Positions 35,314 through 47,271 of a stretch of 64,000 bases of DNA are shown here, in pieces. The position numbers and the translations under genes were made by a program. Source of the DNA: Thelephora terrestris (Eukaryota > Basidiomycota > Agaricomycetes > Thelephorales > Thelephoraceae). The notes under the pieces are model-generated. The model worked only from the letters and a program-made list of their open reading frames with translations, searched no databases and had not been told where the DNA came from. The stretch covers positions 992,001 to 1,056,000 of the forward strand of contig WIUZ02000010.1 of the NCBI GenBank assembly GCA_015956445.1. Direction: 5' to 3'. The stretch's first letter is position 1, and each line of letters opens with the position of its first letter.

Positions 35314-35668
35314 TGTTGAGCAGGTAGAGTATATTCTATACTACTACATGGCGTACTCTAGTTCTTACCTGAGAGGGGAAGATACAGTAGTGCAAGTGGG
35401 AGAGAGAGAGAGAGAAGCGATTGATTGATCTATGGACACATGAGGGGTATATATACTATCTACTCTATTAACGTCACATCTATACAGTGTGACTGATGCA
35501 TGGTCCGTGCGGCGGCTTAAGGCACGCGCGCGTCATACCGATCGATCGGGTCACTGATGTGACACCGTCCCTTCGGGTCGCTTTATTCAGCGCTCTCCGG
35601 CATCGGCTCTCGCATTAAGCGGTAGAGCCGGTTGACCCGTTGCCGGGCACAGACCTTTCGGTTCAACA
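35314..35668 (-). repeat. 5' LTR of the Copia element
   Basis: 355 bp, same length as the other LTR. It retains CpG at all six sites where the 3' LTR has TpG or CpA. Confidence 0.9.
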
Positions 35669-35954
35669 GGAGGTCTTTGAATGTGTGCTTGTCCACGAAT
35701 TCTGCAAGAGCTTTGATGATCCAGACCCCGACAATTGCATGTGGGTCTTCGAGCCGGACTACGATAGGGACGGGTTCAGATTAATGTCGGTGATTCACAT
35801 TGATTCCATTGTTCGCGCCGCCCATCTTTTGCCTGTATTCAAAGACGACACTCCCATCCCGAGGGAGATTAACTTCACCCACACACTCGACGCGTTCAAG
35901 GCTTTCTACCTCAACAAATATATCAATTACCATTCCTTCGAAACTTTGTTTTAG

Positions 35955-36614
35955 TCTCCCGGTCACTGTAACCACGATGTTGAGCATGAATATTATTTCT
36001 TACTTCTGATCGATCTTATTTCCTCTTTATTTTCTCGTGCAAAACACGCGCAAATTGTGAAAAAGTAAGTTCAAAATAATCAAAATAATCTCGGATAATC
36101 AAATAAGTTGAAATAATTGAGCGACTACTTTACTGATGAATGATTTTTTGTGCACTTCGACCGCCATACTAGACAAGTACGCGTCGCACGATATCTGCTA
36201 GTATATGATCGATGGATCCCCTCGCAATCCTTGCTCCTTAGGGGACAAGGCGGGTTGATGGAAAAGGCTGTACCCGGCAGTGTTTTCTAACGTAGTCGTT
36301 GTATCTTGAAGATCCAAAATAAGGTATTCAGAGACGATATCAGCGTCCCAGCTCAACGGCTGGGGTCCCGACGGTATGGCTATGAATGTTCTTCTATGCT
36401 TAAGTGGACACAGGCGGTAAATTACAACTTTGTTACAAAACTAGGCCTAGCCAGAAGGTCCTGCAGAGGCTCACAAACCCACCGGACTGCCGTTCAGCCC
36501 GGTTGATGAGAGATTCGAAACAGCTGGCTACTCCAATAAGTCCCTGAATTGGGGTCTGACTCGTCGGACGTCGACTCACCGGGCATCTGCATATGTTGTA
36601 GATTGTCTGCGGTT
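35955..36614. other. Spacer holding the left edge of duplication unit 1
   Basis: Up to about 36,210 it is AT-rich with no gene. From about 36,212 the sequence matches about 43,627 onward (CGCAATCCTTGCTCC and following), marking the start of the tandem duplication. No Plavaka terminal repeat was found here. Confidence 0.5.
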
Positions 36615-39600
36615 TCAGAAAGTGTCGTCTCCGCCAAAGTCAAGGGGGACGACTGGGCTGGCGTGAATCAATTGACTGGGCAAAAGAAGCGTCAGAACGA
36701 ATGGGTGCTGAGTAGAACAAACAGTGACCCACCTCTGCGGTGGACATTTCGAGGGCAGTGGTCCCGCTCGTGCCCTGGCACAGATCGACTGCAGTCGTGC
36801 ACTGTTCTCGGGCTCGCACTTGTCACACAGGCCTTCAAACCTCGGGAGAGCCGATGGTTGATGCAAGAGTAACCTGAGAGTCGCCCATCCAATATCTTCG
36901 ATCAATTCGGATGCCAGATTGCGCTGAAAAAATCGAACGCAACCACCCCACCACTGTGCATGTATAGCCTGATTGCCCCACCATATAACCACTATCCAAG
37001 CCTCCAAGCGTTCCCAATCTCCAGCTTCCACAAGTGATCTCATCACCTCCACATCAAGGGGTGTCGTGGAATGGAACATCGGCAGCAACTCCACCAATTT
37101 TCCTAACAAGCAAAAGCAGTGGGAAGACAAGCTTTTCACTCTGACTGCAGGCGAGTGTATTGCAGATATCAAAATCTTTGTCCATTTGGCGTTGTCCGAT
37201 ATTTCTTCCACATCAACCTTAAGACGGTTCAACAGGCGAATGGTTTCCAACCCTGATACCTTGAGTTCACTTTGCCCGATACGGCCGATAGCGTGGATAG
37301 CCACCCGTCTCAACCGAGGGGAGAGTGGTTCGTCCCTCTCTACACGCCTGGCGAGGTATCGTGCAAGTGAACCAGGTGGTGTACCAGCACCATCCACAAC
37401 CCAAATGCATACAGCGTCCGCAATAGTTTCGTCGTCGTAGCTCGAGAATATGGTCTCGAACATTCGATTACTTTGAGATGCGTGATCCAAACGAAGGGCC
37501 GGCCAACCATGGGGGTCAACTTGGCGAAACCCAATCGCGAGGATCCGGAAGAGACGAACTATGAAGTACCCGCGAACCGGGGAGTATCCAGAAGAGCAAT
37601 CGGGGGCGTCGCCTGAACGGAAACCATCGTAGTAAGGTCCGACTCCGCGAAAATGACGTCCGACTTCGCGGTAGTTTCCGTACATCCAGGTCCGGGGGTC
37701 TTCTGCGATTCTATCAACTACTTCAAAAAGAGCGGAACACCACTTGTAAACTCTCCGGGTCAAAAAAACGGGCCGTTTATCCCACGCCGCCAAAAACTCC
37801 AGGAGAGAATCGAGATACTCCAGACCGCGCTCGTCTGGGATGGCATTTTCCACTCTCGGAGCCAAAAGAGAGAGGATGGGTTTCAATGAATCACTACCGC
37901 ATACAATATTAAGCAAACCTGGAAAAAGAACAAGGAGACTACGGCGTACGATTTATCAATGGCCCAAAAGGTTTCCTCCTCGACACAGCCACCGAGGAGC
38001 ATATACCACACAATCAGAGTGTTGGCAATCGCAGCTTGGTATCCGGAGGCAGCTACACCGAGGTAGGTAGGGTAGGAAGCTAGGATAGGGTTTGGGACCA
38101 CCCGAGTCAAATCTAGAAACAGGTTTGACATCCACAGTACGTGAGCGTGGGTATTGGGTGTCACGACGGGGAAGTGGAGAGTGGGTCTGGCTTCGCGAGC
38201 GTTCGACTCGAGCATGTCCAGAACGTTGCGGAGATCAGGGTCGGTGGTTCGAACCGACTCCGGAGAGACGGTCGGAATGGGATACTTGAGTGCGTAGTCT
38301 TCGGATTGAATCCTCGCCATCGCGTGAATTTGGAGGATAGCTCTTGCTGAGAAGTACGCCCTGTCCCTCATACCAGGGTACACTGCTTTGGTTGAGTCAA
38401 AACACGCCTCGAAGATAGAGACGATCAGGTCGAATGGTGGGTCGTGTTTGGAATTGCCGTCAAACCACCGAATGTTCCCCGCAAGGCGTATCGCAGCGTC
38501 AATAGCTTCGGGATCGGTGATGTTCCGAAGGACCCAGGAGACGCAGCGAGCATTGTCCGTGTTCTGTCTTCGTAGGGCTTCAAAGTTCCGTACCTGGATT
38601 CGCAGTCCCGTGCCTGTCTCATTTCGACGTCTAGGTCGCTGAACAATCGTGTCCCCAGAGGCAACTGGGAGTATCGTCGCACGCCTGAACCCCCGTAACG
38701 TCTGGGATAGCCTCTGCTTCGCGCTCCCAAACATTCGATATATCGGGAGGAATGGGACGATGACATGGTGGCCGAATCCTTCGACCTGGCCTTGAACGTC
38801 AGCAACGATGCGGGACGGTAAAATATTCAGAGGTGAGTGGGATCGAATGGCTTGGTGGGCGCGGCGCAGCATTGAAACAAGCGCCTGACGGGCGTCCATC
38901 CAGGCGGCGTATATGAGCGACGGGGCGTTCGGCTGAGGCAGTCTCTGCAATAAACCCCTAGCGTTGCTCGTGGCGGCGTGGATGAGGGAAGTAATATTCT
39001 CCAACAGTTTCCCAGCGTTCCCCTGGGCGGCGCGGACGAAGGAGTTCAGGTTGGAAGCCGAAAACAACGGCAGAACCCCTCGGAGAGCTGTCGATAGCGG
39101 CGTTTGGAATGGGCAGTCATAAGAAGATATTCCGATAACCACAATCACGATATAGAACAGGAAGCCGAGGGCTGTGAGGGAGATGATGACGGCCGAGACG
39201 GATGTGTTAATCGACCACAGGTATCGTGATAAGCCACTGGCGAGGAGGAAGAGGGCGATCTGAAGCATGATAGGCAGACTCTCGACGAATAAGCGGAACG
39301 GCCACTTCTCGAGACCCTCGAACTTGCGTTGGCGGTCTCCGCAGCGTTCGATCACCGATCCACCAGCGTGGCGGAGGTATCTGTTCAACCACTGTTTGCC
39401 CAACATCGCAACGAATGCAGCCAACAGCGACATTAACAAACTTGCGTATAAGAGATCCAGGGTGGTGATGATCTCTTGGGGGGGACCACTCCACGCCGGA
39501 GGAGCAGCAGGGGGCTCATGTGGGGAGATCGATGGCTTGAGGATGAGGAGAATGGCTCGGAGGTAGGCCTCGGACTGTTGGCCGGCGTTTGGCTGAAGCT

Positions 39601-39954
39601 CCGGTTGGATTGCTACGACGAATGCAGAACTGACCGCGGAGAACAGACCGGCCTGAGCACCTGGTAAATGCAAGGGATCGACAAAGGGAACAACGAAACT
39701 CACGAAAATCAGGGTGGTGTTTAGATCTTCATTGTACTTGTTCATGTATTCGGTGTCGTATTGCATGGTTTCTCGCTTGTACATAGTGTAGAAATCAAGC
39801 TGGGGGTCATCGTTCTTGATTGGCTGGAGGTACATCCGTAGGGCCTCTTGGATGCTACTGAGAGTAAACCCTAGTGTCCTCGCGGTCGATGGTATCTCAG
39901 AACGCACCATCGAGGGTCGACGTTGACCTGTTTCGGGCTCTCCTCATCGCTCAT
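36615..39954 (-). CDS. DUF6535 domain protein, copy 1
   Basis: Splice model: complement(36615..37893, 37950..39652, 39704..39857, 39908..39954), 1,060 residues. Introns are 56, 51 and 50 bp. All phases close, and each splice site is conserved in copy 2. The start MSDEESPKQVN was chosen because the alternative ATG at 39910 would read through the first intron. The N-terminal third is the basidiomycete DUF6535 membrane domain: LIFAGLFSAVSSAFVVAI, then LLYASLLMSLLAAFVAMLG, LQIALFLLASGLSRYLW and a fourth hydrophobic segment VIISLTALGFLFYIVIVVIG. The large C-terminal part looks alpha-helical and repeat-like. Function unknown; the family is strongly expanded in Agaricomycetes. It has about 30 extra residues compared with copy 2 (around AGKLLENITSLIHAATSN). 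Confidence 0.85.
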
Positions 39955-41176
39955 TGTAATGCCCTATCGTTGAGATCGCGAGTGAGTCGGGACAGGTAAA
40001 ACCTGGGGAAGAGAATGGTAGGGATCCGGGTGTGGCGGGTGAGGCGAGGGTTTTTAAGTATAGCGCTAACCTGGTGCGATGCTGTCCCGGATTGTAAAGT
40101 AGCAGGCAATGCACAATAGGTCGCTCAGCGGCGAGTTCAAACAATAAACCCTCTCCTGTCGCCCATTTGGGCAACCATTGCCGGTTCCGTGCAGATAACG
40201 TGTTGTATTCGCTCTAGTGGCGTGATCCAGTGCCTCACAAGAGAATAGCAGAGCGACCGGTTTGAATAGATGGAGTAACGTGGCGGAGTGTGGCGAAGCC
40301 AATAAGAAAGCATACCATCCAACAATGTCATCGCCTGAAGCACCAATCTTCGGCTGAGCCAATGCCTCCGAGACGTTGGCGTCCAATGTCGATACCAGGT
40401 CTGGTCTGGCCTGGCACGTGTAGCGCAACGTGAGTCCGAGCTGGGTCACCGGGTGGGACCGAGCGAATGCTCGGTAGGATGCGGAGCCAAGGTGCCGCTG
40501 GGTGGGCGGGATCGTGGTCCGCGCTACCACAGAGGAACTGTGTTTGTTGGTAACTAAAGGTACCTCAACGGGGAGGCTGGGAGGAAACAAAAATCGAATT
40601 GGTGGGCGACTGGAGAAATGGACAAGAGCTGAGAACGACAACTACGAGTGACTGAGAGCTCGAGGTGAGCGTGAAGGGCTGGAGTTGCGTTGGTGTCGAT
40701 CGCTGTGCACATGGGCGCTCAGTCAAAGTTGCGATTTCGGATTTGATTCGCCCTCACGCGACCCTGAGGTCAATTTTTCAGTGTTCACTGGACTAGTCAC
40801 TGCATCCGCGCTCAACGCCCCTAGAATCTCCACTTGTCTGTGCAGTCATTCAATGTTTTGTATTACATAGCTTTCGCTATTTCGGCCATGTGAAGGGGCG
40901 ATGAACCCGGGAGAAAAAGTTTTCCCCAGGTCCGTGAATCCGGAAGCAAATGCGTAACCATGATTAGAGCTCTCCTGTCATTGCACACGGGCCGGATGGC
41001 TGCGTATCCAAAACGGAGTGGGAAAGGGAAATGTGAAGAGTGGAGGGTTGAACGACGATTGGCCAGAACGTTGGACTTCAGAAATCTGCACGAGTTTCCC
41101 GGTCGTGGGTGGGTTCAGAGCAGTGGGTTGCCTTGGACCCACTCGCAACTCTATTCCTGACATCGCCTAGGCATCA
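39955..41176. other. Spacer between DUF6535 copy 1 and the deaminase pseudogene
   Basis: This should hold the DUF6535 promoter (minus strand) and the 3' end of the deaminase copy. A minus-strand frame of 191 codons at 40066-40641 is not kept in the equivalent spacer of unit 2, so I do not call it a gene. C-rich and T-rich tracts occur but no clear TATA box. Confidence 0.5.
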
Positions 41177-42236
41177 CTATTTCTCTATCACGTCTTCTAC
41201 TAATTTTGGCGGTGACTTGTCGTCGTGGTCCAGGAAATCTAGGGCGCCGACACCTGCTCCGGTCCTTGGGTCGTAGAAGCGTACTGTGGAGATCATAGCC
41301 AGACGTATTGGTGACGCATAAATAAATAATGAGTCGGGGAGAAAGAATGCCGCACTTTGTTGAGCATCGAACGGCGCTCCAACATTGAACCACCCAGAAC
41401 CCCGAGGGAGTCCCATCGCCTCTGCACCCCCTTTGGTCGCAAGATAAAGCGACTCCTTCCAACCAATCCCTGGGTTCCGAATGGAATCGTTTCCTAGAGC
41501 CTGACTCTCGCGTTTCAGAAGGCCCTCCCTGAGCCGAGACACCGCAACGCTCATTCTCATGACACCCTGGATAACAAGTTCATACCCTCCAGCGATATTG
41601 CTTCCCAAGCCCACTTTGACGCCTCGATCGAGGGCTTCGCGGAGTCTAAAGATTTCAGTCGACGAGAAATATGCGTTCGATAGCGGACAGTGGGCCACCG
41701 CTGCCCCTGTCTGTGACATGCAGTCCAAGGAGGGAGGAGCCAGGAACGTGCAATGGGCCTGTATCGTGCGAGGCGTAAGAGAAGCCAATGCCGTGGAAAG
41801 TGGTATTGGTATGAACGATATTGTCAAAGAATTCGATATCCTCTGCGTGTCTCGTCGATCTGACCCACGCGAATTAATCTTCGGATTCAGTGAGATGACT
41901 CTGGATGCGCAACGGGACGGAATTCTTCCCCTGGGTGGCGACTTCTCCCAGTCCCTGGAGAAGCGCATTTGAACGTTTGAACACGTGGGGACAAATAGGA
42001 TTGGCTCGATGAGACGATGGCCTTTTGCCTCGTCCAACGTATAACGCCTCTCGACGAACGATGCGGCAGAGTCCAACGAAGCCTGAGCAGAGGGTTCGAC
42101 GTACGACGGGCGGCTCGAAGTGTCCATCGACAACTTCCCGATGAACGCTCACAGACAGACCTCTTTCATGACCTTCGCCACTGGCAGGACTAAACTAATC
42201 ACAGACGGTGATCAAATTCAGAATCCACGCGGGATC
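41177..42236 (-). pseudogene. GUD1: Guanine deaminase pseudogene (duplication unit 1)
   Basis: It matches the guanine deaminase at 48327-49961 over its 3' two-thirds (SQTGAAVAHCPLSNAYFS; GSGWFNVGAPFDAQQSA). The duplication boundary near 42,236 removes the N-terminus with the metal-binding HLHAP region. A frameshift lies in the stretch near 41,970-42,005. The intron acceptor CACAG of the other copy is CACGG here. The frame stops after LVEDVIEK, about 18 residues before the end of the other copy. It cannot make an active deaminase. Confidence 0.85.
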
Positions 42237-42789
42237 GGATGCATCGGTGGACCGCCATCGAAGTGTTCTGCGGACGCCATGACAAGTCGTGAGGGAATCA
42301 TACGCGGCATTCGGAGGAGTGCTGACGCTGGAGGGAATTTCCGCTGGAATTTGCAAATCTTTTCGAGACCCTGGTTCGGGTTCCCTCCTAAAACTCAAAC
42401 TTCGCCGGAATCTGCTGGTAGTTTCTCCCAGAGTCAGAACGAAAGACCGTGGACCTCGAGGTGACATCCGAGTGACATCAACCGACACGGATCAATAAAG
42501 GCCACATTCAAACTCAGATGTTTTCCTGGAAAGGATACCTGGATACCCTCGGAGCCGGTTGTCGCGTACGGATATCTCCGACTTTTCGGTGCTCACCTCG
42601 TTTCTCCATCTGCGAATCGGTTTACCGGTGGAACATTTTCATTCGGATTTCAATTGCAAGGGCTATCGTGCAGATGCGTTAGATATGCGGGCGCACGTCC
42701 CACAATACATATATGCTATGTGGTCTAAAACCAAAATCGGCTTCTCGAGACGCAAGTGTTTCTTTTCGCTTTTCCTCTTCTCCCGATGT
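42237..42789. other. Unique sequence between duplication units
   Basis: No gene seen. Frames on both strands are short and lack recognisable motifs. It begins where similarity to unit 2 stops. Confidence 0.4.
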
Positions 42790-43560
42790 CACTAGATATC
42801 GATTTCCACTTCATCCCTGACAATAACGTGGTCCTTACCGGCAATGCGAATTCCCAAGAGTGGGCTGGGACATCGAGGCGACACCCAGTACCAATAGGCA
42901 CCAACAATCCCATCGGTAGTTCCGCCACTTAAGAAAAAATCGTCATCCAACGGGAAATGGTAGCGGTCGGCCTCATCATGAAGACTGTGTACCCCGTCAT
43001 CGCGCTCCATCTCCGGTCCCTGCCAGGCATCACCGAGACGGACGGCAAAACTCGTCGACCCAACGCACAGGAGATCTGGGACCATCTCAAAGTCCCGCTG
43101 CGGAAAAAACGATCCGAGGTCAAGCCTACGTTACTTCGGACAACTTGTTCGAACCAAGTTCATCGACCACGGAACCCTCGAAGATCAAATCAACAAACTT
43201 ACCATGCTTCGTTTTCGCTGCACCGTGAACGGCTACGAACTCAGTACTCAGCGCTCAGCGATCATCGGTTCGCTGTGAAGAATCCTCCTCGTTCCCCTAC
43301 GCGAATCCTACTCTAATTTCATCGAATGTCTCCTCGTCAACCGCCATCTTTGAGATCTCACCGTCGAGGAGGTCCGAGAGAAGATCCTCCAGACCAAGAG
43401 CATGCGGAGATTCAACGCAGATCGCGCTGCTGACACGCATCCTCGCGTCGCACCACCTCAGCCCCCCCGAGAAGGGCCCAAGGTGGCCTGTTTCAAGTGC
43501 GGCACGGGGGGCCACCATGAAAACCGGTGCCACAAGATCTAGAGTGCGATGAACCCGCCC
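42790..43560 (+). mobile_element. Decayed Copia-type gag remnant
   Basis: The + strand still shows scattered gag-like pieces: LTGNANSQEW, GLIMKTVYPVIALHL, RPNAQEIWDHL, and a CCHC knuckle (CFKCGTGGHHENRCH) near 43,495. It is heavily broken, with several interruptions, and much older than the Copia element at 25774. No LTRs were recognised. It lies immediately before duplication unit 2. Confidence 0.6.
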
Positions 43561-44024
43561 ACCTGTACATCTCCCCTGCGAAGGTCTCAGTTCTCAATAA
43601 ACCTGAGGCCGACCATGATCACATCTATGCATCCCTTCGCAATCCTTGCTCCTTGGGGCCAAGGCGGGTTAAGGGAAAGGGCCGTACTTGGCGGTGTACA
43701 AGTAGGTGTTGTATTTTGTAGATCCAAAATAAGGCATTAGGAGACGATATCAGCGTCCCAGCTCAACAACTGGGGTCCCGACGGTATGGCTATGAGTATT
43801 TTTCTATGCTTAAGTGGACACATGCGGTAAACAACAACTTTGTTAAAAGACTAGGCCTAGCCAGAAGGTCCTGCACGGGCGCACAAACCCACCGGACTGC
43901 CGTTCAGCCCGGTTGACGAGGAATCCGATGCTGCTGACTACTTCCATTAGTCCCTGAATTGGGATCTGACTCGTCGGATGTCGACTCACCGGGCATCTGC
44001 ACATGTTGTAGATTGTCTGCGGTT

Positions 44025-47000
44025 TCAGAAAGTTTCGTCTGCGCCAAATTCAAGGGGAACAGGTGGGCTGGAGTGGATCAATTGACTTGGCCAAAGAAGC
44101 GTCAGAACTATTGGGTGCTGTATAGAACAAACAGTGACCCACGTCTGCGGTGGACATTTCTGGGGCAGTGGTTCCGCTCGTGCCTTATCGCAGATCCGCC
44201 GGAGTGGTTGCGTGTCAAGTCCCCAGCTCTCCTTCTTGTTACACAGATCTTCAAACCTCGGGAGAGCTGATGGTTGATGCAAGAGTAAATCGAGAGTCAC
44301 CTGTTCAATATCTTCCATCGATTTGGATGTCAGACCGCTCTTCCATATGGCTGCTATCCAGACCTCCAAGATTTCCCGGTGTTCAGCTCCCTCAAGCGAT
44401 CTCATTACCTCCACATCACGGAGCGTATACCTGTTGGAAAAGTACCACGGCAGCACCTCCACCAATTTGCCCAACAAGCACAAGCAATGGGAAGACAGGC
44501 TTTCCACTCCTACAGGCGAGCATATCGCAGACAACAGAACCCCTGCCCATTCGGCTTCGTTCGTCATTTCATCCACATCAATCTGGAGACGGTTCAACAG
44601 GCGGATGGTCTCCAACCCTGATGCCTCGAGTTCACTTTCCCCGATGCACTCGACAGCGCGGATAGCCACCCGTCTCAACCGCGGGGAGAGTGGTTCAGCC
44701 CTCTCTACACGCCTGGCGAGATATCGTACAAGTGAACCAGGTGGTATACCAGAATTATCCCCAATCCAAATGCATACAGCGTCCGCAATGGTTTCGTCGT
44801 CCTTGCTCCGGAATATGGTCTCGAATGTTTGATCACTTTGAGATACGTGATCCAAACCAAGGGCCAGCTCACCAGGGTCGGGGTCAACTTGGCGAAATAC
44901 AATCGTGAGGATCCGGGAGAGACTATCTATGATCACTTTGCGAGTCATGGGAAAGTGAAGGGGGGTGCCACCTGAATGGAAACGGTCGCGGTTCCCTCCG
45001 ACCTCGCGGAAGAGCTCGTTCGCTGCGAGGCGTCTTAACTGTAATTGTATCGCGTGTAAGTGTTCGCTGTCGCTTTCGTGGAGCTTTCCAGCTTCTTTAA
45101 AAAGAGTGGAACACCACTGATAAGCCATCGGGGCCAAAAAAGCAGGCCGTTTATCCCATGCTTCCAAAAACTTCAGGAGGAAATCGAGATCCGAGAGACC
45201 GCACCCGTCTGCGATGTCATTTTTAACTCTCGGAGCCAAGAGAGAGAAAATGGGTTCCAATGAATCACTAGCGCATAAGATATCAAGCAAGCCAGAAAAG
45301 AGAACAAGGAGACTACGACGTACGATTTATCAGTGGCCCAAAAGGTTTCCTCCTCAACATCGCCACCAAGAAGCATATACCACACAATTAGAGTGTTGGA
45401 AATCGCAGCTTGGGATCCGGAGGCAGCTACACCGAGGTAGGAATAGTAGTCATCTAGGATAGGGTTTGGGCCCACCCGGGTCAAATCTAGAAACAGGTTT
45501 GACATCCACAATAAGTGAGCGTGGGTATGTGGTTTCACGACGGGGAAGCGGAGAGTGGGTCTGTCTTTGCGAGTGTTCGACTGGAGCATGTCCAGAACGT
45601 TGCGGAGATCAGGGTCGGTGGTTTGAACCGACTCTGGAAAGGCGGTCGGAACGGGATACTTGAGCGCATAGTCTTCGGATTGAATCCTCGCCATCGCGTG
45701 AATTTGGAGGATAGCCCTTGCTGAGAAGTACGCCCTGTCCCTCATACCAGGGTACACCTCTTTGGTTGAGTCAAAGCACGCCTCGAAGATAGAAACGATC
45801 AGGTCGAATGGTGGGTCGTGTTTGGAATTGGCGTCAAACCATCGAATGTTCCCCGCAAGGCGTATCGCAGCGTCAATAGCTTCGGGATCGGTGATGTTCC
45901 GAAGGACCCAGCAGACGCAACGAGCATTGTCCGTGTTCTGTCTTCGTAGGGTTTCAAAGTTCCACACATGGATTCGCAGTCCGGTGCCTGTCCTATTTTG
46001 ACGTACAGGTCGCTGAACAATCGTGTCCCCAGAGGCAACTGGGAGTATCGTCGCACCCCTGAACCCCCGTAACGTCTGGGCGAGCCTCTGCTTGGCCCTC
46101 CCAAACACCCGATATATTGGGAGAAATGGAACGATGATGTGGTGGCCGAATCTTTCGATCTGGCCTCGAACGTCAGAAACGATGCGGGACGGTGAATTCA
46201 GAGATGAGTGGGATCGAATGGCTTGGTGGGCGCGGCGCAGCGTTGAAACAAGCTCTTGACGGGTGTCTATCCAGGCGGCGTATATGAGCGAGGGGACGTT
46301 TGGCTGAGGCAGGTTCTGCAAAAAACTCCTGCCGTTCCCCTGGGTGGCGCGGATGAAGGAGTTCAGGTTGGAAGCCGAAAACAACGGCAAAACCCCCCGG
46401 AGAGCTGTAGATAGTGGTGTTTGAAATGGGCAGTCATAAGAAGATGTTCCGATGACCACAATCACGGTATAGAACAGGAAGCCGAGGACGGTGAGGGAGA
46501 TGATGACGGCCGAGACGGATGTGTTGATCGACCACACGTATCGTGATAAGCCACTGGCAAGGAGGAAGAGGGCGATCTGAAGTATGATAGGGAGACTCTC
46601 GATGAATACACGGAACGGCCATTTTTCGAGACCGTCGAACTTGCGTTGGCGGTCTCCGCAGCGTTCGATTACGGATCCACCAGCGTGACGGAGGTATCTG
46701 TTCAACCACTGTTTTCCCAACATCGCAACGAATGCGGCCAACAGCGACATCAACAAACTTGCGTATAAGAGATCCAGAGTCGTGATGATCTCTTGGAGTG
46801 GACCACTCCATGCCGGAGGAGCAGCGGGGTGCTCATCCGGGGAGATCGATGGATTGAGGGTGAGGAGAATGGCTCGAAGGTAGGCCTCGGACTGTTGGCC
46901 GGGGTCTGGTTGCAGCTCCGGCTGGATTGCTATGACGAATGCAGAGCTGACTGCGGAGAACAGACCGGCCTGAGAATACGGTAAATGCAACGGATCGATA

Positions 47001-47271
47001 AATGAAACACCGGAACTCACGAAAATCAGGGTGGTGTTGAGGTCTTCGTTGTACTTGTTCATGTATTCGGTGTCGTATTCCAGCGTTTCTCGCTTGTACA
47101 TAGTGTAGAAATCAAGCTGGGGGTCATCGTTCTTGATTGGTTGGAGGTACATCCGTAGGGCCTCTTGGAAACTACTTGGAGTAAGCCCCAGTGTCCTCGC
47201 GGTCGATTTTATCTCAAAACGCACCATCGAGGGTCGACGTTGACCGGTTTCGGGCTCTCCTCATCGCTCAT
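44025..47271 (-). CDS. DUF6535 domain protein, copy 2
   Basis: Splice model: complement(44025..45267, 45324..46969, 47021..47174, 47225..47271), 1,029 residues, with introns of 56, 51 and 50 bp in the same places as copy 1. It has the same N-terminal membrane region (IFAGLFSAVSSAFVIAI; LLYASLLMSLLAAFVAMLG; IISLTVLGFLFYTVIVVIG) and a helical C-terminal part (LSPRLRRVAIRAVECIGES). The third intron (GTACGT...GCGCTAG) is easily missed because the exon frame reads about 90 bases past the donor. Both copies look functional in frame. Unknown function, probably membrane-anchored. Confidence 0.85.

Larger units (their letters stand above)
25774..35668 (-). mobile_element. Copia-type LTR retrotransposon with a palindromic element inside
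   Basis: 355-bp LTRs lie at 25774-26128 and 35314-35668 (TGTTGAGCAGG...GGTTCAACA). The perfect 5-bp target duplication GGAGG is at 25769-25773 and 35669-35673. Order on the minus strand is gag, aspartic protease, integrase, reverse transcriptase, RNase H, which is the Copia/Ty1 order. A purine tract (AAGGGGGAG) abuts the 3' LTR. The sequence next to the 5' LTR matches the anticodon loop of initiator tRNA-Met. Apart from the 3.8 kb palindromic element inserted between the protease and integrase parts, it looks otherwise whole. LTR divergence is about 1.7% by eye, so it is young. Confidence 0.92.
23372..35954 (+). pseudogene. Plavaka-type transposase gene, C-terminal part, with two insertions
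   Basis: The + strand encodes the conserved C-terminal portion of fungal Plavaka (CACTA-like) transposases: FHHHREIFRESGVRPTGFSL, SLSHYHHHIKKFGAPNGL, ITESKHIIAVKKPWRRSSRY and the end INYHSFETLF. Exon segments are 23372-23965, 25381-25773 and 35674-35954. The first two are separated by an intron (GTGAGT at 23966, CACAG at 25380) that would be 55 bp without the foldback element 24007-25363. The Copia element (25774-35668, 5-bp duplication GGAGG) splits the last exon between EEEV and FECVLVHEF. The N-terminal portion, with the catalytic core, is missing, cut by the Gypsy LTR at 23371. It is therefore dead, though its remaining frame is well preserved. Confidence 0.8.
36212..42236. repeat. Segmental duplication, unit 1
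   Basis: A direct repeat of about 43,627-49,475. It contains a DUF6535 gene, a roughly 1.2 kb spacer and the 3' part of a guanine deaminase gene, all on the minus strand. Similarity is obvious by eye over genes and spacer alike, with many substitutions and small indels, so the duplication is not recent. It ends inside the deaminase gene near 42,236 (CACGCGGGATCG), which truncates that copy. Confidence 0.8.

Noticed and set aside
40066-40641. 191-codon minus-strand frame as a gene
   Set aside because: The equivalent spacer of the second duplication unit (47582-47983) does not keep it, and no domain is visible.
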